A DNA stretch of 64,000 nucleotides from Limnoperna fortunei (taxonomy: Eukaryota > Mollusca > Bivalvia > Mytilida > Modiolidae): assembly GCA_944474755.1 (NCBI GenBank), contig OX104113.1:73025272-73089271 (forward strand), in the 5' to 3' direction. Both the position numbers and the translations under genes were made by a program. The notes under the pieces are model-generated. The model was not told the DNA's origin and searched no databases. It was given only the letters and a program-made list of their open reading frames with translations. Every line of letters starts with the position of its first letter. Positions within the stretch are counted from its first letter, which is position 1. This document shows positions 1-11,409 of the stretch, piece after piece.

Positions 1-60
1 ATTGATGGATCGTTTTATCTAATATTAAGGCTAAAACTGGTCTAAAGTTATTAATAAAAA

Positions 61-435
61 AAATGGAAATTCCCCCAATCTATTACTAATGCATCTGTGA
101 CGAAATATAAACATTACATAGTGTAACAAAATAATTAAAACGAAGTAAATTTAAAAACGCACACACAATGACTTTTAAAAAGCATCTCGCGTGCCAAGGC
201 GCACGTCCGTATTTTGAAAGCGCGTCTAGTCTAAATGTATAAATGATAAATGGAAATCCCCCCCCCCCCCCCCGAAAAAAATCTATCACTAATGCATCTT
301 TGACGGCATATAAACATCACATAGTGTCATTTTATTAAAAAATAATTCAAAAAAGAAATGAAAAAAAAACAACAAACACAATAAATTCAAAAAATTTTTG
401 CCAAGGCGTACATCTCGTATTTGTCTTCGAAAAGC
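61..435. repeat. Two diverged tandem copies of a ~190-bp repeat
   Basis: Two neighbouring blocks (about 61-222 and 247-435) share the order AAATGGAAAT, a C run, TCTATYACTAATGCATCT, ACATAGTGT and a GCCAAGGCG segment. The second block has a C run of about 16 (258-273). They look like an old tandem duplication. No protein-coding content is convincing here or in the following 400 bases. Confidence 0.6.
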
Positions 436-828
436 TTTAAAGCGGAAAAAGCGAGAAACACGAAAAACGTGAAGGCGAAATCGAAACATTTTTCCACTTC
501 GCCTTTTCGCGTTAGCATTATATGTATGTTTGAAGTTTGTTTAACACTATTTTTTAAAAATTATATTAGTTTATATAATATGACGTCGAGTGTTTATTGG
601 GAAGAGCTGGAATACCCAACGAAACAGCAAAGTTTCGACAGGAAAACTGGTGCTCTTTGCAAATTTATAGGGATGTGTCGAGCACACCATTTCGCTGTAA
701 GGATCAAACATACAACTTGGTGATCAATAATAGGTTACTGCTACCTTAACCTCCGAGGTCGTGGTTTTTTTTTGTAAACGCTTAAAAAGATCATTTGTAG
801 TGGTTTGATCAGTTTTTTTTTCTTTGCC

Positions 829-1345
829 ACAGTTCCTATGAATTCCGGTGTATAATACTGAATAAGATTTACGACAAAAGCGAAAACATCTATTTATATA
901 TTTTATTAACTACCCCATAGTGTCACATGAATTTACACAGAATTAAATAAAGAATAAACTTATGTGCCACTGTTCCTAAACATTCCGCTGTATAATACTG
1001 AATAAGATTCACGACAAAAGCGAAAACATCTATTTATTTATGGGTTCGATTCTCACTGCAGGCAGGGTGTATTCGACTCCAATCTTAATTGACAAGGATT
1101 TTCCTACCGCAGGTCCAGGGTTTTCTCCGGTAATCCGGCTTCCTCCCCCAATAAAAACACCATTCAAACAAACAAACAAATAAAGAATAAACTACTGTGC
1201 CACAATTCCTAAGAATTCCGGTGTATAATACTGAATACGATTTACGACAAAAGCGAAAACATCTATTTATATATTTTATTCACTATCTCATTACGTCACA
1301 TGAATTTACACAGAATTAAATCTCAAATAAAGATTAAACTACTAA
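829..1345. repeat. Three copies of a ~125-bp repeat, one interrupted by a SINE
   Basis: Blocks at about 829-957, 964-1040 and 1196-1345 share CCGGTGTATAATACTGAATA, ACGACAAAAGCGAAAACATC and, in the first and third, a CATGAATTTACACAGAATTA tail. The second copy is cut off where the SINE at 1041-1182 begins, which suggests that the SINE inserted into an existing tandem array. Confidence 0.7.
1041..1182 (+). mobile_element. 5'-truncated tRNA-derived SINE
   Basis: It starts at the B-box-like GGTTCGATTCTCACTGCAGG and runs through TTAATTGACAAGGATTTTCC and a CCGGCTTCCTCCCCCAATAA segment to a CAAACAAACAAACAAAT tail. The same body occurs at 1868, 2425, 16191, 23449, 25343, 31203 and 34545. The tail order resembles the V-SINE/RUDI-type SINEs described from molluscs, but the exact family is not proven. 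Confidence 0.7.
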
Positions 1346-1580
1346 CAGCGCTTATGAGTTAAAAATGCGAATATGTAAGCGTGATACGAAAATCAATTCT
1401 GCTTTCGCATTTTAGCCGTCGCAATTGTTTATTTTACAATTTCTTTTAAAGTCATTCCACAATTAATGATATATAAGTATAAATGGTTTCCTTTAAATAA
1501 GGAAGTGCTTGAAATTGGTTGATAGGTTTAACAGAGCTGCCCAGCGCATCCTCAGCTGACGAACATGGGATGTTCTCCCG

Positions 1581-1686
<106 letters not shown>

Positions 1687-1867
1687 TGTTTTTTGTTGGA
1701 GGGGGGTGTGGGGGTGGTTCAGGTCATATTAAAATTGCCGCGAACCATAGTGACATGTTTAGAGAGTGCCACGCTCCTTGTACGAAAAAAAGTAAATCTT
1801 ACTCCCCAACCCATGCCCCATATTTTTCAAAATTGCCCTTTTGTCCATCTTTATCTAATTGATTGAA

Positions 1868-2120
1868 GGAGCCGAGTGGTGATGCTAGTTCATCAACTAT
1901 TGATCACGTGGTCTGTCAACACTGAGGTTTCGTGTTCGAATCTCACTGCAGGCAGGGTGCACTCGACTTAATTGAAAGGGAGCCAGTTTTCCTACTGGAG
2001 GACGGGTGTTTTATCCGGGTACTCCGGTTTCCTTCTCAAATAAAAACTGGACGCCATGATATAGCTGAAAAATTGCTGAAAGTGGATTAAACAATATTTA
2101 AACAAGCAAACAAATCTAAT
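1868..2120 (+). mobile_element. tRNA-derived SINE, near full length
   Basis: It has a degraded tRNA-like head, a B-box-like GTGTTCGAATCTC, then CACTGCAGGCAGGGTG, a middle segment, and the CCAGTTTTCCTACTGGAGG/TAAAAACTGGACGCCATGAT tail ending in AAACAAGCAAACAAAT. Same family as the element at 25343. Confidence 0.75.
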
Positions 2121-2424
2121 TGATTTATATTTAACTTATTCTCGTCATGAATAGAGCTGAAATACTCTCGCTGAAAGAAAAGCAAACAATCAATCAATAC
2201 AATAAGTTATTGTTTAAATTGAATGACACTCTTTTAAAGGCAAGTTTTGAAATGGTTCTGTTTCATCGATATGACACTGTAATGACAATGTTAAGACCTA
2301 AACAATTTATAACGTTTTGTTAAAAAAATTACTATTTCGTACTGAAACATGTGTCTATCTGTAACACATTTTTACGCTTAACCTCAGTATTCGCAGACAA
2401 TTCTCCCCGCGTTATTGCGGCCTA

Positions 2425-2605
2425 TGTGGCTGATTGGTTAGTCATCTACTAGTTGCCACATGCCTGTCAACAGGTTGCGGATTTTCGAACGACTGCAGAT
2501 AGGGTGCCCCCGACTCCACTTTAATTGACAAAAGACTGTCGGTTTTTTACCTGTACTCCGGCTTTCTCCCACCCCACCCCCAATAAAAAATGGACGCCAT
2601 GAAAC
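2425..2605 (+). mobile_element. tRNA-derived SINE, diverged
   Basis: The head TATGTGGCTGATTGGTTAGT resembles a tRNA A box. The body and tail (AGGGTGCCCCCGACTCC, CCAATAAAAAATGGACGCC) match the same SINE family, with many substitutions and no clear A-rich tail. Confidence 0.65.
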
Positions 2606-2639
2606 AATCCAGCGTAATTGTATGTATACTTTTTAAACA

Positions 2640-4700
2640 AATTTTATTACCTGTCCAATAAAACTTGCGACAAGAATTGCAGTATATTTTACAATACAAC
2701 TTTTGTTTAGTAAACAATGCGGTTTGATTGACAATGATTGTTTAACAGTTGAACAATTGTTATACACAACAGTTTTATAATTGTATTTAAAATGTTGTAG
2801 ACAAAATAAAAACACGCAGGCATACATTTAAGTAACTAATAATGATGTCAAAAAGAGGCCGCGTTCTTTCCTAAATGTGAAATAAATCTGTTACTAATTG
2901 TACTAATTGGGGGAGTCGGGTCGGCTTAATATATGACAAAAAATATACATGTAACAGGTCGCAAAAATCACGAGTCGCGGGAATAAAAAAAGAGAATCAA
3001 TAATGGATTACGAAAAAAAAACATTTACCTCTTCGTTACTGATGTGCCTTAAATAGAAGTTTTTTTAAGGTTTACAGGACTCGGTTCCCACATATGTCCT
3101 GCTTTAAAGAAATGTGCTTAATTATATAATATAAAGAAAAAAAATTCTTTAAATATGTTTATTTATTCATTTAGAACGAGACATTGTATTTACAATTCTT
3201 TTAAACGCATGTTTTTATTTTATTATAAAAAAGGTATAATAAATGCATATATTATATACAAATGACGCAGAATCCGTTTTATCTTTAAATTATTAATTTA
3301 TACGAATCCGTCAATAAACTAACCGATTTATGCATATAATTAAATGACGGATTCTGGATCGCACTGATTGGACTGCATATGCAACTATTACTGTCATAAT
3401 TAGGTTCGATAACTCTGTTTATCAATGAACGACTGTTGTGTATCATTAACACCAAACTTTTATAATATATCAAATTGCTGTTATTAATAAAATTATTTGA
3501 TGTGTTTTAAACATATTATTAATATTTAACAATTTTTTTCTATTTTTTATATATACTTTTATTTTTTATCATTTATGGAGTTCCTCGTTTATTGTTGTTT
3601 CTCCGTGGCATCATTATTTTTTTATACTCAAAAACTACTACTATAGTTCATTATTTAATAAAATTATTAATGAATTATGGTTACCTAATAAACATTTGTG
3701 ACAGATGTGTCTTCCTGATAAAGCTTGTACTGTCATAAACTTGTATTATCTGTACAGGATGTTTATTGAACAGCTTATTCCTTAAAACTTGAATTTTGAC
3801 TACCTTTATGCATGAGAAAAATGGGGATATTGTTGTAATTATCTTTTACATAAATACTTTATAAATGTTTATCACAAAGTTCATTACCACATGTTTAATT
3901 CAAGACAATGCAATTGCAGTTAGTTTTTTTAAAGACAGTATTTTGTTTGTCAAATACTCTTAAAGTTTTTTTAATTTAATTATTAAAATATTAACATTTA
4001 AATTAACAAATTTCTGAGATATAATTAAACCATAAAAATACCACACATCCCTGTCCCTTGTCTGAACCACGTGGTCTGAACTCCGCCATGTTAAAAATTG
4101 TACAATGAGCTAATTTCAAATTAAATGGGAAGTATGAAGATCAAAAATTAAAGTGTTAAAAATGTGAAAATTAAATACATCAATATCTCTTCTATTTGTA
4201 TATATGTGCAAAACTATGTTTATACGAACTGTATTTATGCAATTTACGTCAGAAGTGGAGCACATTTGACAATTTCCCATTGAAACAATGTAACCAGAAG
4301 GCATAAAATAAGGCTTTTTTCAAACAAAATGGGAAGTATTTTGCAAGTAATTTAAACTGATAAAATTCATATCATTCGAAAGATAAGAGACTGTAGAACT
4401 CGGAACAATGTGCAAAACATATATATTTTATTTATTTAACAAGATAACGGCGTTTTTTAAATCGTCCCATTGATTTTCTATTGAGTGAAAAATCCAATAT
4501 GGCTGATAAAAATACGTCACAGAAGTCACGTGATGTCGCTAATAGTTGTATATGATCTAGGTTGGTTCCCGACGTTATATTCAGTATGCCTTCGGAATAT
4601 ACAAATATAACGGTCGGTATTAGCTAACGATGACCTTGAACTTGATAACATTGGTTCCCTGTTAAAAGATAAGCATTCGGGTACCAGATGGGAAACCACT
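2640..4700. other. AT-rich stretch with no gene recognised
   Basis: I see no supportable coding exon or repeat family. Short segments ATGACGGATTC and GGATCGCACTGATTGG (about 3345-3385) recur as ATGACGGATTC and GATCGCACTGAT near 22.0 kb. CRE/E-box-like strings (ACGTCA, CACGTG) occur at about 4515-4535, just ahead of the helicase start codon, and could be promoter elements. Confidence 0.4.
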
Positions 4701-4709
4701 GAAACAACA

Positions 4710-7700
4710 ATGGCGTCTGCTTCGGAAGCAGACGAAATTATAAAGCGTATGAACCAAATCATGCCAATGAAATACGAAAAGTTGAAAGAAAAACAAATAC
4801 AAACAATAATAGCTTGCAAAAATAATGATGTTTTGTCGGTGTTACAGTTATAATTCAGGTTTACATATCTCATTCAGTCAATCGTATGCATCATAAGGTA
4901 ACACTATTACTGACATTAAAGATGAAAAATATGCGATTTATATGGTTGGTACAGGTTATACAGACGTAGTTAGCGTACTATTTCAGTTCACAGTGATTTA
5001 AATTCCGTATTGACCTTTTCTAAATCCCAGGCACTTGCATCCTTACCACTGAGTTTTACTGATTTAGACGTCTTTTTTTGATAACATACCTGTTTTTAGA
5101 ATCTAATTTTCGTATAAAAATCATGATCTAAATTTTACATTTTGACTGCTTATTATGTTTGTCTTTTATTGTTCTTTCATTTTTACCTTTTACTGTAAAG
5201 TGTTGGGTAATAAATAAGCAATTTATGAATAAACAAGGCACATTTAATATACAATTACATCACAAAAACATCTCTTACCCCCCTCCCATGCCTCAATCTC
5301 TGCAAATCTCGTTCATGAGAGTTTGGATTTTTAAATCGTGTATAGTTATACACATTTAAATGAAGTACAAGTAAAATAACTGGAAAAGTACCTATAAATA
5401 TATAAAAATTTTAATTTTATTGAATTTTGTCTATCTGTGTGTGCTTCAAAATAGTAAAAATAAAAGTAACCTGTAAAGTGTAGAGTGCCAAAATTTCAAA
5501 GTGCCATTACTGATAATTTTGAAATGAATTTAATTTTATATTATGAAAGTAGTCAAGTTTCTTTAATATAGAGATTTAATTTATTTCATTTTGTCAAAGA
5601 TTCAGGATTGTACAAGTTTAAGTCCATAACCATAATGACAAAGGAGTAAGTTTGATTATGAGATTTCTAATATTTGGTGTTATGAGCTTTGAATTTGTCA
5701 CTATAAAAATTTAGTTGTGTTTATGTTACAGGCCTTGCCATTTTTAACCAGCAAACCATCTTGTATCATCATTACAAATGGTTTGAATGGTATAATTCAA
5801 GAACAAAAAGATAGATTTCAGCATCATTGTGTAGTAATTGATCAGGAAATTATCAAATATTTAGAAGAAAGAGAATACTCAACTTCTAAAAACCAACAGG
5901 TATTAAAAAAACATTATCTTGATACTTTTTTGTGCTTTTTTAACGGTTCAAAATTGAATTCATATGTTTATCTGTTTTCATGTTCCTTGTTTGTTAAACC
6001 CTAAACAATATTATAGGCAATTGTTTACTGTGTGAGCCTTAAGGGCTTCAACTTCAGAATTGACTATATAAAGTGTTAATTTATTACACATTTGCCAATT
6101 TCAATTATTAGATATACATGATTGGGGACTGGGTATTAAGATAACAAATACTTTGGTAGGTGTTACACCCAGATTATGTCCTGATACTCTTGGCATTGAC
6201 AATAATTGAAATTGCAGATGTGTAATCACAATATTTTGTACATACTTTGTGATCATTTCGTAATTATATTTTTTTTTCCATATATTGACGGATGAATAAT
6301 TAAATTATACTACCAAAACCATGGCATTTAAGAATCAATTATTAATATAATAATAGGTATTTATAACATATGTTATAATGTTAGAGAACTCTAATCTATT
6401 TCACATGCAATAACTTTTGTTGGCTTTCATAATCTATAACTGTGTTTCAAGCATAATTCAGTATATAGTTGATAACTTTATTATACTTACAGGTTTCCCA
6501 ATATAAATCATGGATTTTAATGTCACAAATTCAGTTTAACTGGCATAAAAGACAGTGGACATAACTTATACTTTTGTAGTTCTAACACCATGTTTCATTG
6601 TATCTGTTCAGTACAAGTTAGCATTAGTGGTGTTTTCTGTCATTTTCTGTTTGTTGTTTTTTTCCTTCTTTGTTCTTTTTGTTTATTTGTCTCAATTATT
6701 GATTTTTTTTTGCTTTTCAAGTGTATATCTGGCTACTGCTGAATATTGTTTTATCATTTTTATAATTGAAACACCACTGAAAGTGGCATAAAATTACATT
6801 TCCAGATAAAAACTAGAAAAAGGTGATTTAGTGATCACTGATAACCCCTCATAAATTTTGCAGAACATTTTTGTAAAAATTTCTGTCGCTTTTTGTCAAG
6901 TGACGACCTTGAACATCGATGGAATTCCACCAGCATCAAGAGACTTCTAACCATCCTGATATGCAATAAACGCAAATTTTTCATTAAAAACAAATGGACA
7001 CTTATTTTTTTTTGTGTAAACATTTCTAACATTTTTTTGGCATAAGTGACAGACAGACATGAGAACCATTGTATATCCCAGACTGTCGAAAAGTGTGTAT
7101 ATTAAGACTAAAGAACTAAGGCAGAACTGATATAATTCATTTTGTTTTCTAATTATTGCAAATATACAATCTAATTAATATTATCTTAGTTTTTCCTTTA
7201 CATACAGTGATACACAGTATACAAGTTTTTCTACATTAAAAAACCAAACATTGTATAGATTCTTTGCCATTAACAAAGAAATAAAATATATGGCATATAT
7301 TTCAATTTGGTTGCCACCCTTTCTCTGTGTGAATTTTACTCATTTTACTTTAAAAGAATGAAGCATGCTATTGCACTTCAACATTAATGTATATTATTAA
7401 TGAATAAAATAAATGAAACTTTTTTTTATATTAATCCAAATCATGCAAATTTTGCATCCCACAAAAAGGGGGGAGACAAGGAGACTAAATAAATAAATTA
7501 TATTTAGTCTAATCATGACATAATTTATAATTTATTGACCTTAAAATTCACTGTCAATTATGTAAATTTACAAGCTACAAATGATAAAGTGATTCATACT
7601 AGTAGTTTAATAGTGTGATATATGAACATTACCTGTAAATATATTGTAACAATTAATAGTATTTGATACAATTAAAATGATAAGATAATTCATTCAAATA

Positions 7701-10700
7701 ATGTTGTAAAACTTGATGTCACCTTTTGTAAGTATAGAAACGATTAAAATTTATAGGTTTAATTTACATATAAAATTTTAAAAAAATGTCATATTGCTAA
7801 TGATATCATGCATAGATCTTTTGATGTTTCAGGTAGAAGTTTGTGTGCAAAAATTAATTGAAGGCAATGAGGAAATAAATTATATAATATCACATCCTGA
7901 GCATATTGTTCACCCAAGAGTAAAAAAGATGCTCATGTCAAAGAATCTTGCAGACCGTGTAGGTACAAATTAATGTGTATCCATGTATTATTAGACTTTG
8001 TCATTCTATGTAGTAATCAAATATCAATTTTAATAATCCTATTAAATTGTATCAAGAAACTCGTTAGGACATATATGTAAAAAAAAATGTCAATAATCCT
8101 TATCTTTGTATCCTAATTCATTATGCTAGTGTTACTATATAAGCCACCACAAAAAGATTTACTCTTAAAATATTCTTAGTACCAAGTAAAATATGGGTTT
8201 AAGCAACACACTCCATGTTAAAAATGAGGATTCAGTAACATTTGGAGATGTATAAAATAATGAAAAATAATTGTTTACATGTGATCAGATACACGTGTAT
8301 ACAAATTAGCATGAAAGGGACAATTTGAAAAAAAGGTAATGATAAAATATGCCATAAATTTTTACAGATAACCCACTTTGTTGTCGATGAAGCGCATTGT
8401 ATTTTGTCATGGGGTTATTCAGATTTTCGTCCTGCATACAAAAAGTTAGGCTTGATCAGGGCAGTTCTGAAAGATTGTAAAATATTAGGACTGACAGCAA
8501 CAGCAAACAAAGATTCACAGAAAGAAATCTGTAGTTCTCTTCAAATGAATAAACCTGTTATCATCATGGAATCACCTGACAGGTTTATGTAGCATAATTT
8601 TATTTAATACTTTTTTGCTGATTGAGACTTAAAAAAATAGCATGATGTTACAGAAAATAGCATTAAATTTAATATATTTTAATTTTTGTTTAAATACTCA
8701 ATACATGAGCAAAGTTGGTTATTTCGTATAACCTAACTTGGTTTTTCAGCACGTGACTGATTGTGACGTCATAATAAGATGTATTGATGACGTTGGCTAT
8801 ACATGAATTCTTCCGCAAACAACAAGTGACGACACTAAAATTGTGAATTGCAAATATTATTTGATTACTTGTAAAATATTGTTCTTGTTACTTCATTTAT
8901 ACTATAGAATTTAAAATATAAGGTTTGATTTCAATTGTTGGTTAGATTATTGGATATAAACAACTTTGGATCGATTTACGCTGCAACATATTCAGCGTAA
9001 ATCGACCCAAAGTCGTTTATATCCAATAATCTAACCATCAATTGAAAACAATCCTTAAATAATTAGTAAATGTTTGTGTCCCACAGTTCCGGAAACTATA
9101 GTTAATATAAAAAAAATATAATAAAGTTAAGAAAACAATAAATGTTTTTCTAGGTATATTTTCATGGAGACAAAAATGTACAGAAATTTTTTTACTATCT
9201 AATGTCAAGGAAATTAAGTCTTTTATTATACATTCATAGACCTAATGTTTATTTGGAAGTTGTAAAAAGACCATCTTCGACAGGAGGGGGAAACACAGCT
9301 GAGAACTCAATATTTGAAGTAATTGACCCCATAATAAAAAGACTTAAAGAAAATGGGAAAGAGTTTCCAAAAACTGTAATTTATGTGCCACTGAAATGGT
9401 GTGGTATACTACATCACAGAACTGTTACAACATTAGAAAATGAGGCAGCAAATTTCACAGATATTGTTTCACAGTATCATTCTCCACAGTCCACACAGGT
9501 ACACTGATTTATTGATAGAGTAGTAGCTTATTGTTCAGCAATATCGCAACTATTTTCTTGAGAACTTAACATACAATAAATCATTTGGGGGATATGGACC
9601 AATAAAAGAGTAATTTTTATGACTTCAATGACACAAGTATGGAGAGCTGTGTATGTGGAGATAATTTAATTTCTCTTTCGGCAAATAAATTTAATGAGGA
9701 GGTTTCATTTTGCAAACAGGACATCCGCTATGGTCCTTGCCAAGCATTCTGAATTATAAATGGACAACCAACCCTTCCTCTAACACTATGTATGAACAAA
9801 ACATTAACTGGACATTCTGCACAAATGGTCAACAGTCAGAAAATTCATTACAAAAAGTGGCATCCTTCATTGTTTGGACTAGTGTGTTTCAACTCCATTT
9901 TAAATAACTCCAATTTTTCTTTTGCAAAGTTCTGATAGATGTTTGACAATCTGCTATCGATTAAGTATTGTAAAAATGTTTCTGTGAGTTTTTTTTAAAT
10001 AATTTTCAAAAGTGAAACATTTATAAATCTAATTGGCAGATGAAAACATGGATCATAAACGATATGAGAGATGTACAAGAAGGAAGGCTTCGCCTTCTTT
10101 ACGCCACTGAGGCCTATGGGATGGGCATAGATGTTCCCGATATAAGACATGTTGTACATGTTGGACCTCCAAGTAATATGGAAAGTATGCAGAAATTCTG
10201 ATAAGAATCTTTTATATGAAAGAACATTTGATAAAATATTACATTATAGTCTGATCAGGCTTACTATACCAAAATTATGCATAATTTATAAAACTGAAAA
10301 AATTCCTAATAAGCCTTGGTAAGCCTGTAAGCAAAGTTCTTAAATCTAACTAACTTTTACTCCATGCAAAATTTTATCTGATATTAAAGTTATCCAGATT
10401 TATTACATTTCCTTTGAACTACATGTGTTAAAAACAAAAACACATTGCACTAACATTTTTTTTTTATATCTCATCCCGTTTCTAGATTATTGACACAGTA
10501 AGTGAAATAAATGTCAAATATCCCTAATCAATTACTGTTATAACACTTACAGCTTATGTTCAAGAAATAGGAAGATGTGGAAGGGATGGCGAGCAATCAA
10601 TAGCAACTTTATTCTACAACAACACAGATTTAAGCTCGGTCTATCTTAATGACAAAATGAAAAATTATGTAAAAAATGTTTCAGTTTGTCGTAGAAAAAT

Positions 10701-11088
10701 ACTAGTAGATTATTTCAATGTTGAAATTTCTGAATTAGAAAATATTCATAACTGTTGTGACATATGTAGGAAAATGTGTAATTGTCATTTATGTTGTATT
10801 GAAAGTGAAAAAGTTGTTACAACATCTGAAATAGAATATTTTAATAAGAAACAAAAGGAGGCAGCTCACAACCTGTTAAGTAAATATTTCAAGGCTGAAA
10901 ATTCCATTCAGGGTTGTGTACTACCACACCTTCATACTGGTCTATGTGAAAATACAGCTGTTACACTTGCTAGTAAACCTTCATATGCAGACCCTAATAA
11001 AATATTAGAAGATTTTCCTACTTTGAAACCTGGCTACATCCAGAACATTTCCAAAATTTTATACACTGTAAAACATTTGAAATTGTAA
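4710..11088 (+). CDS. RecQ-like DNA helicase, 7 predicted exons, P-loop not found
   Basis: Predicted SF2 RecQ-family 3'-5' helicase acting on DNA in the nucleus. Exons: 4710 to about 4850 (MASASEAD start), 5732-5899, 7833-7958, 8368-8582, 9240-9498, 10040-10184, 10553-11088. Exons 2-7 join in frame (482 residues). Visible motifs: ITHFVVDEAHC (motif II), SWGYSDFRPAY (RecQ signature), LGLTATA (III), FPKTVIYVP (IV), RLLYATEAYGMGIDVPDIR (V), QEIGRCGRDG (VI, arginine finger kept). Then follow CRRKILVDYF and NCCDIC, the RecQ zinc-binding cysteines. No winged-helix or HRDC domain follows. Exon 1 resembles the region just before motif I (KEKQIQTIIACKNNDVLSVL) but then meets a stop at 4851. No GxGK[ST] is seen before exon 2, so the gene may be ATPase-dead, a pseudogene, or have an exon I missed. 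It converges on the DUF6589 gene. Confidence 0.85.
6083..6225. repeat. Foldback (MITE-like) inverted repeat in helicase intron
   Basis: The left arm from 6083 (ATTACACATTTGCCAATTTC onward) is the near-complement of the right arm ending at 6225 (TTGAAATTGCAGATGTGTAA). Each arm is about 27 bases with about 90 bases between. It lies between helicase exons 2 and 3. Confidence 0.7.
8922..9054. repeat. Long hairpin: 62-base arms, 9-base loop
   Basis: Arms 8922-8983 and 8993-9054 are reverse complements with five mismatches. The core TTAGATTATTGGATATAAAC and the tip GATTTACGCTG are conserved in both arms. It lies in the intron between helicase exons 4 and 5 and looks like a compact foldback element. 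Confidence 0.9.
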
Positions 11089-11409
11089 TGAGACATATAC
11101 AAATGTTCTATTAATATGAACCATGTGTATCTACATCTGAAGCTTCCATGCATTTAAAAACTAATGTATTGTTAGTTTGACATAAAAATAACAATAATGA
11201 GAATTACTCAGTCAAAATTGCCTGTAATATTTTGGTGTTTAATTAGATTTTTAATTGCATACAACTATCAGATAATCTATGCATTAAATTTTTTCAGAAA
11301 ATCAAATATATGTGACAATGCCATTGGGATATTGTTAATATACAATTCAAATGACATTAAGTTCATTAGTGTACAAAGTTAGTTAAATGATTACAGATAG
11401 CCAATCAAT
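11089..11409. other. Spacer between two convergent genes
   Basis: About 320 AT-rich bases separate the helicase stop codon (+) from the DUF6589 stop codon (-). This must contain both 3' UTRs and polyadenylation sites. No other feature is evident. Confidence 0.6.

Noticed and set aside
421..723. 100-residue open frame near the left edge
   Set aside because: Overlaps the diverged tandem repeats, shows no recognisable domain and low-complexity Lys-rich start. Not supportable as a gene.
4860..5730. P-loop exon of the helicase, including GGAAAAGT near 5382
   Set aside because: No frame gives GxGK[ST] with splice sites. The match near 5382 reads TGKV without the preceding glycine spacing.
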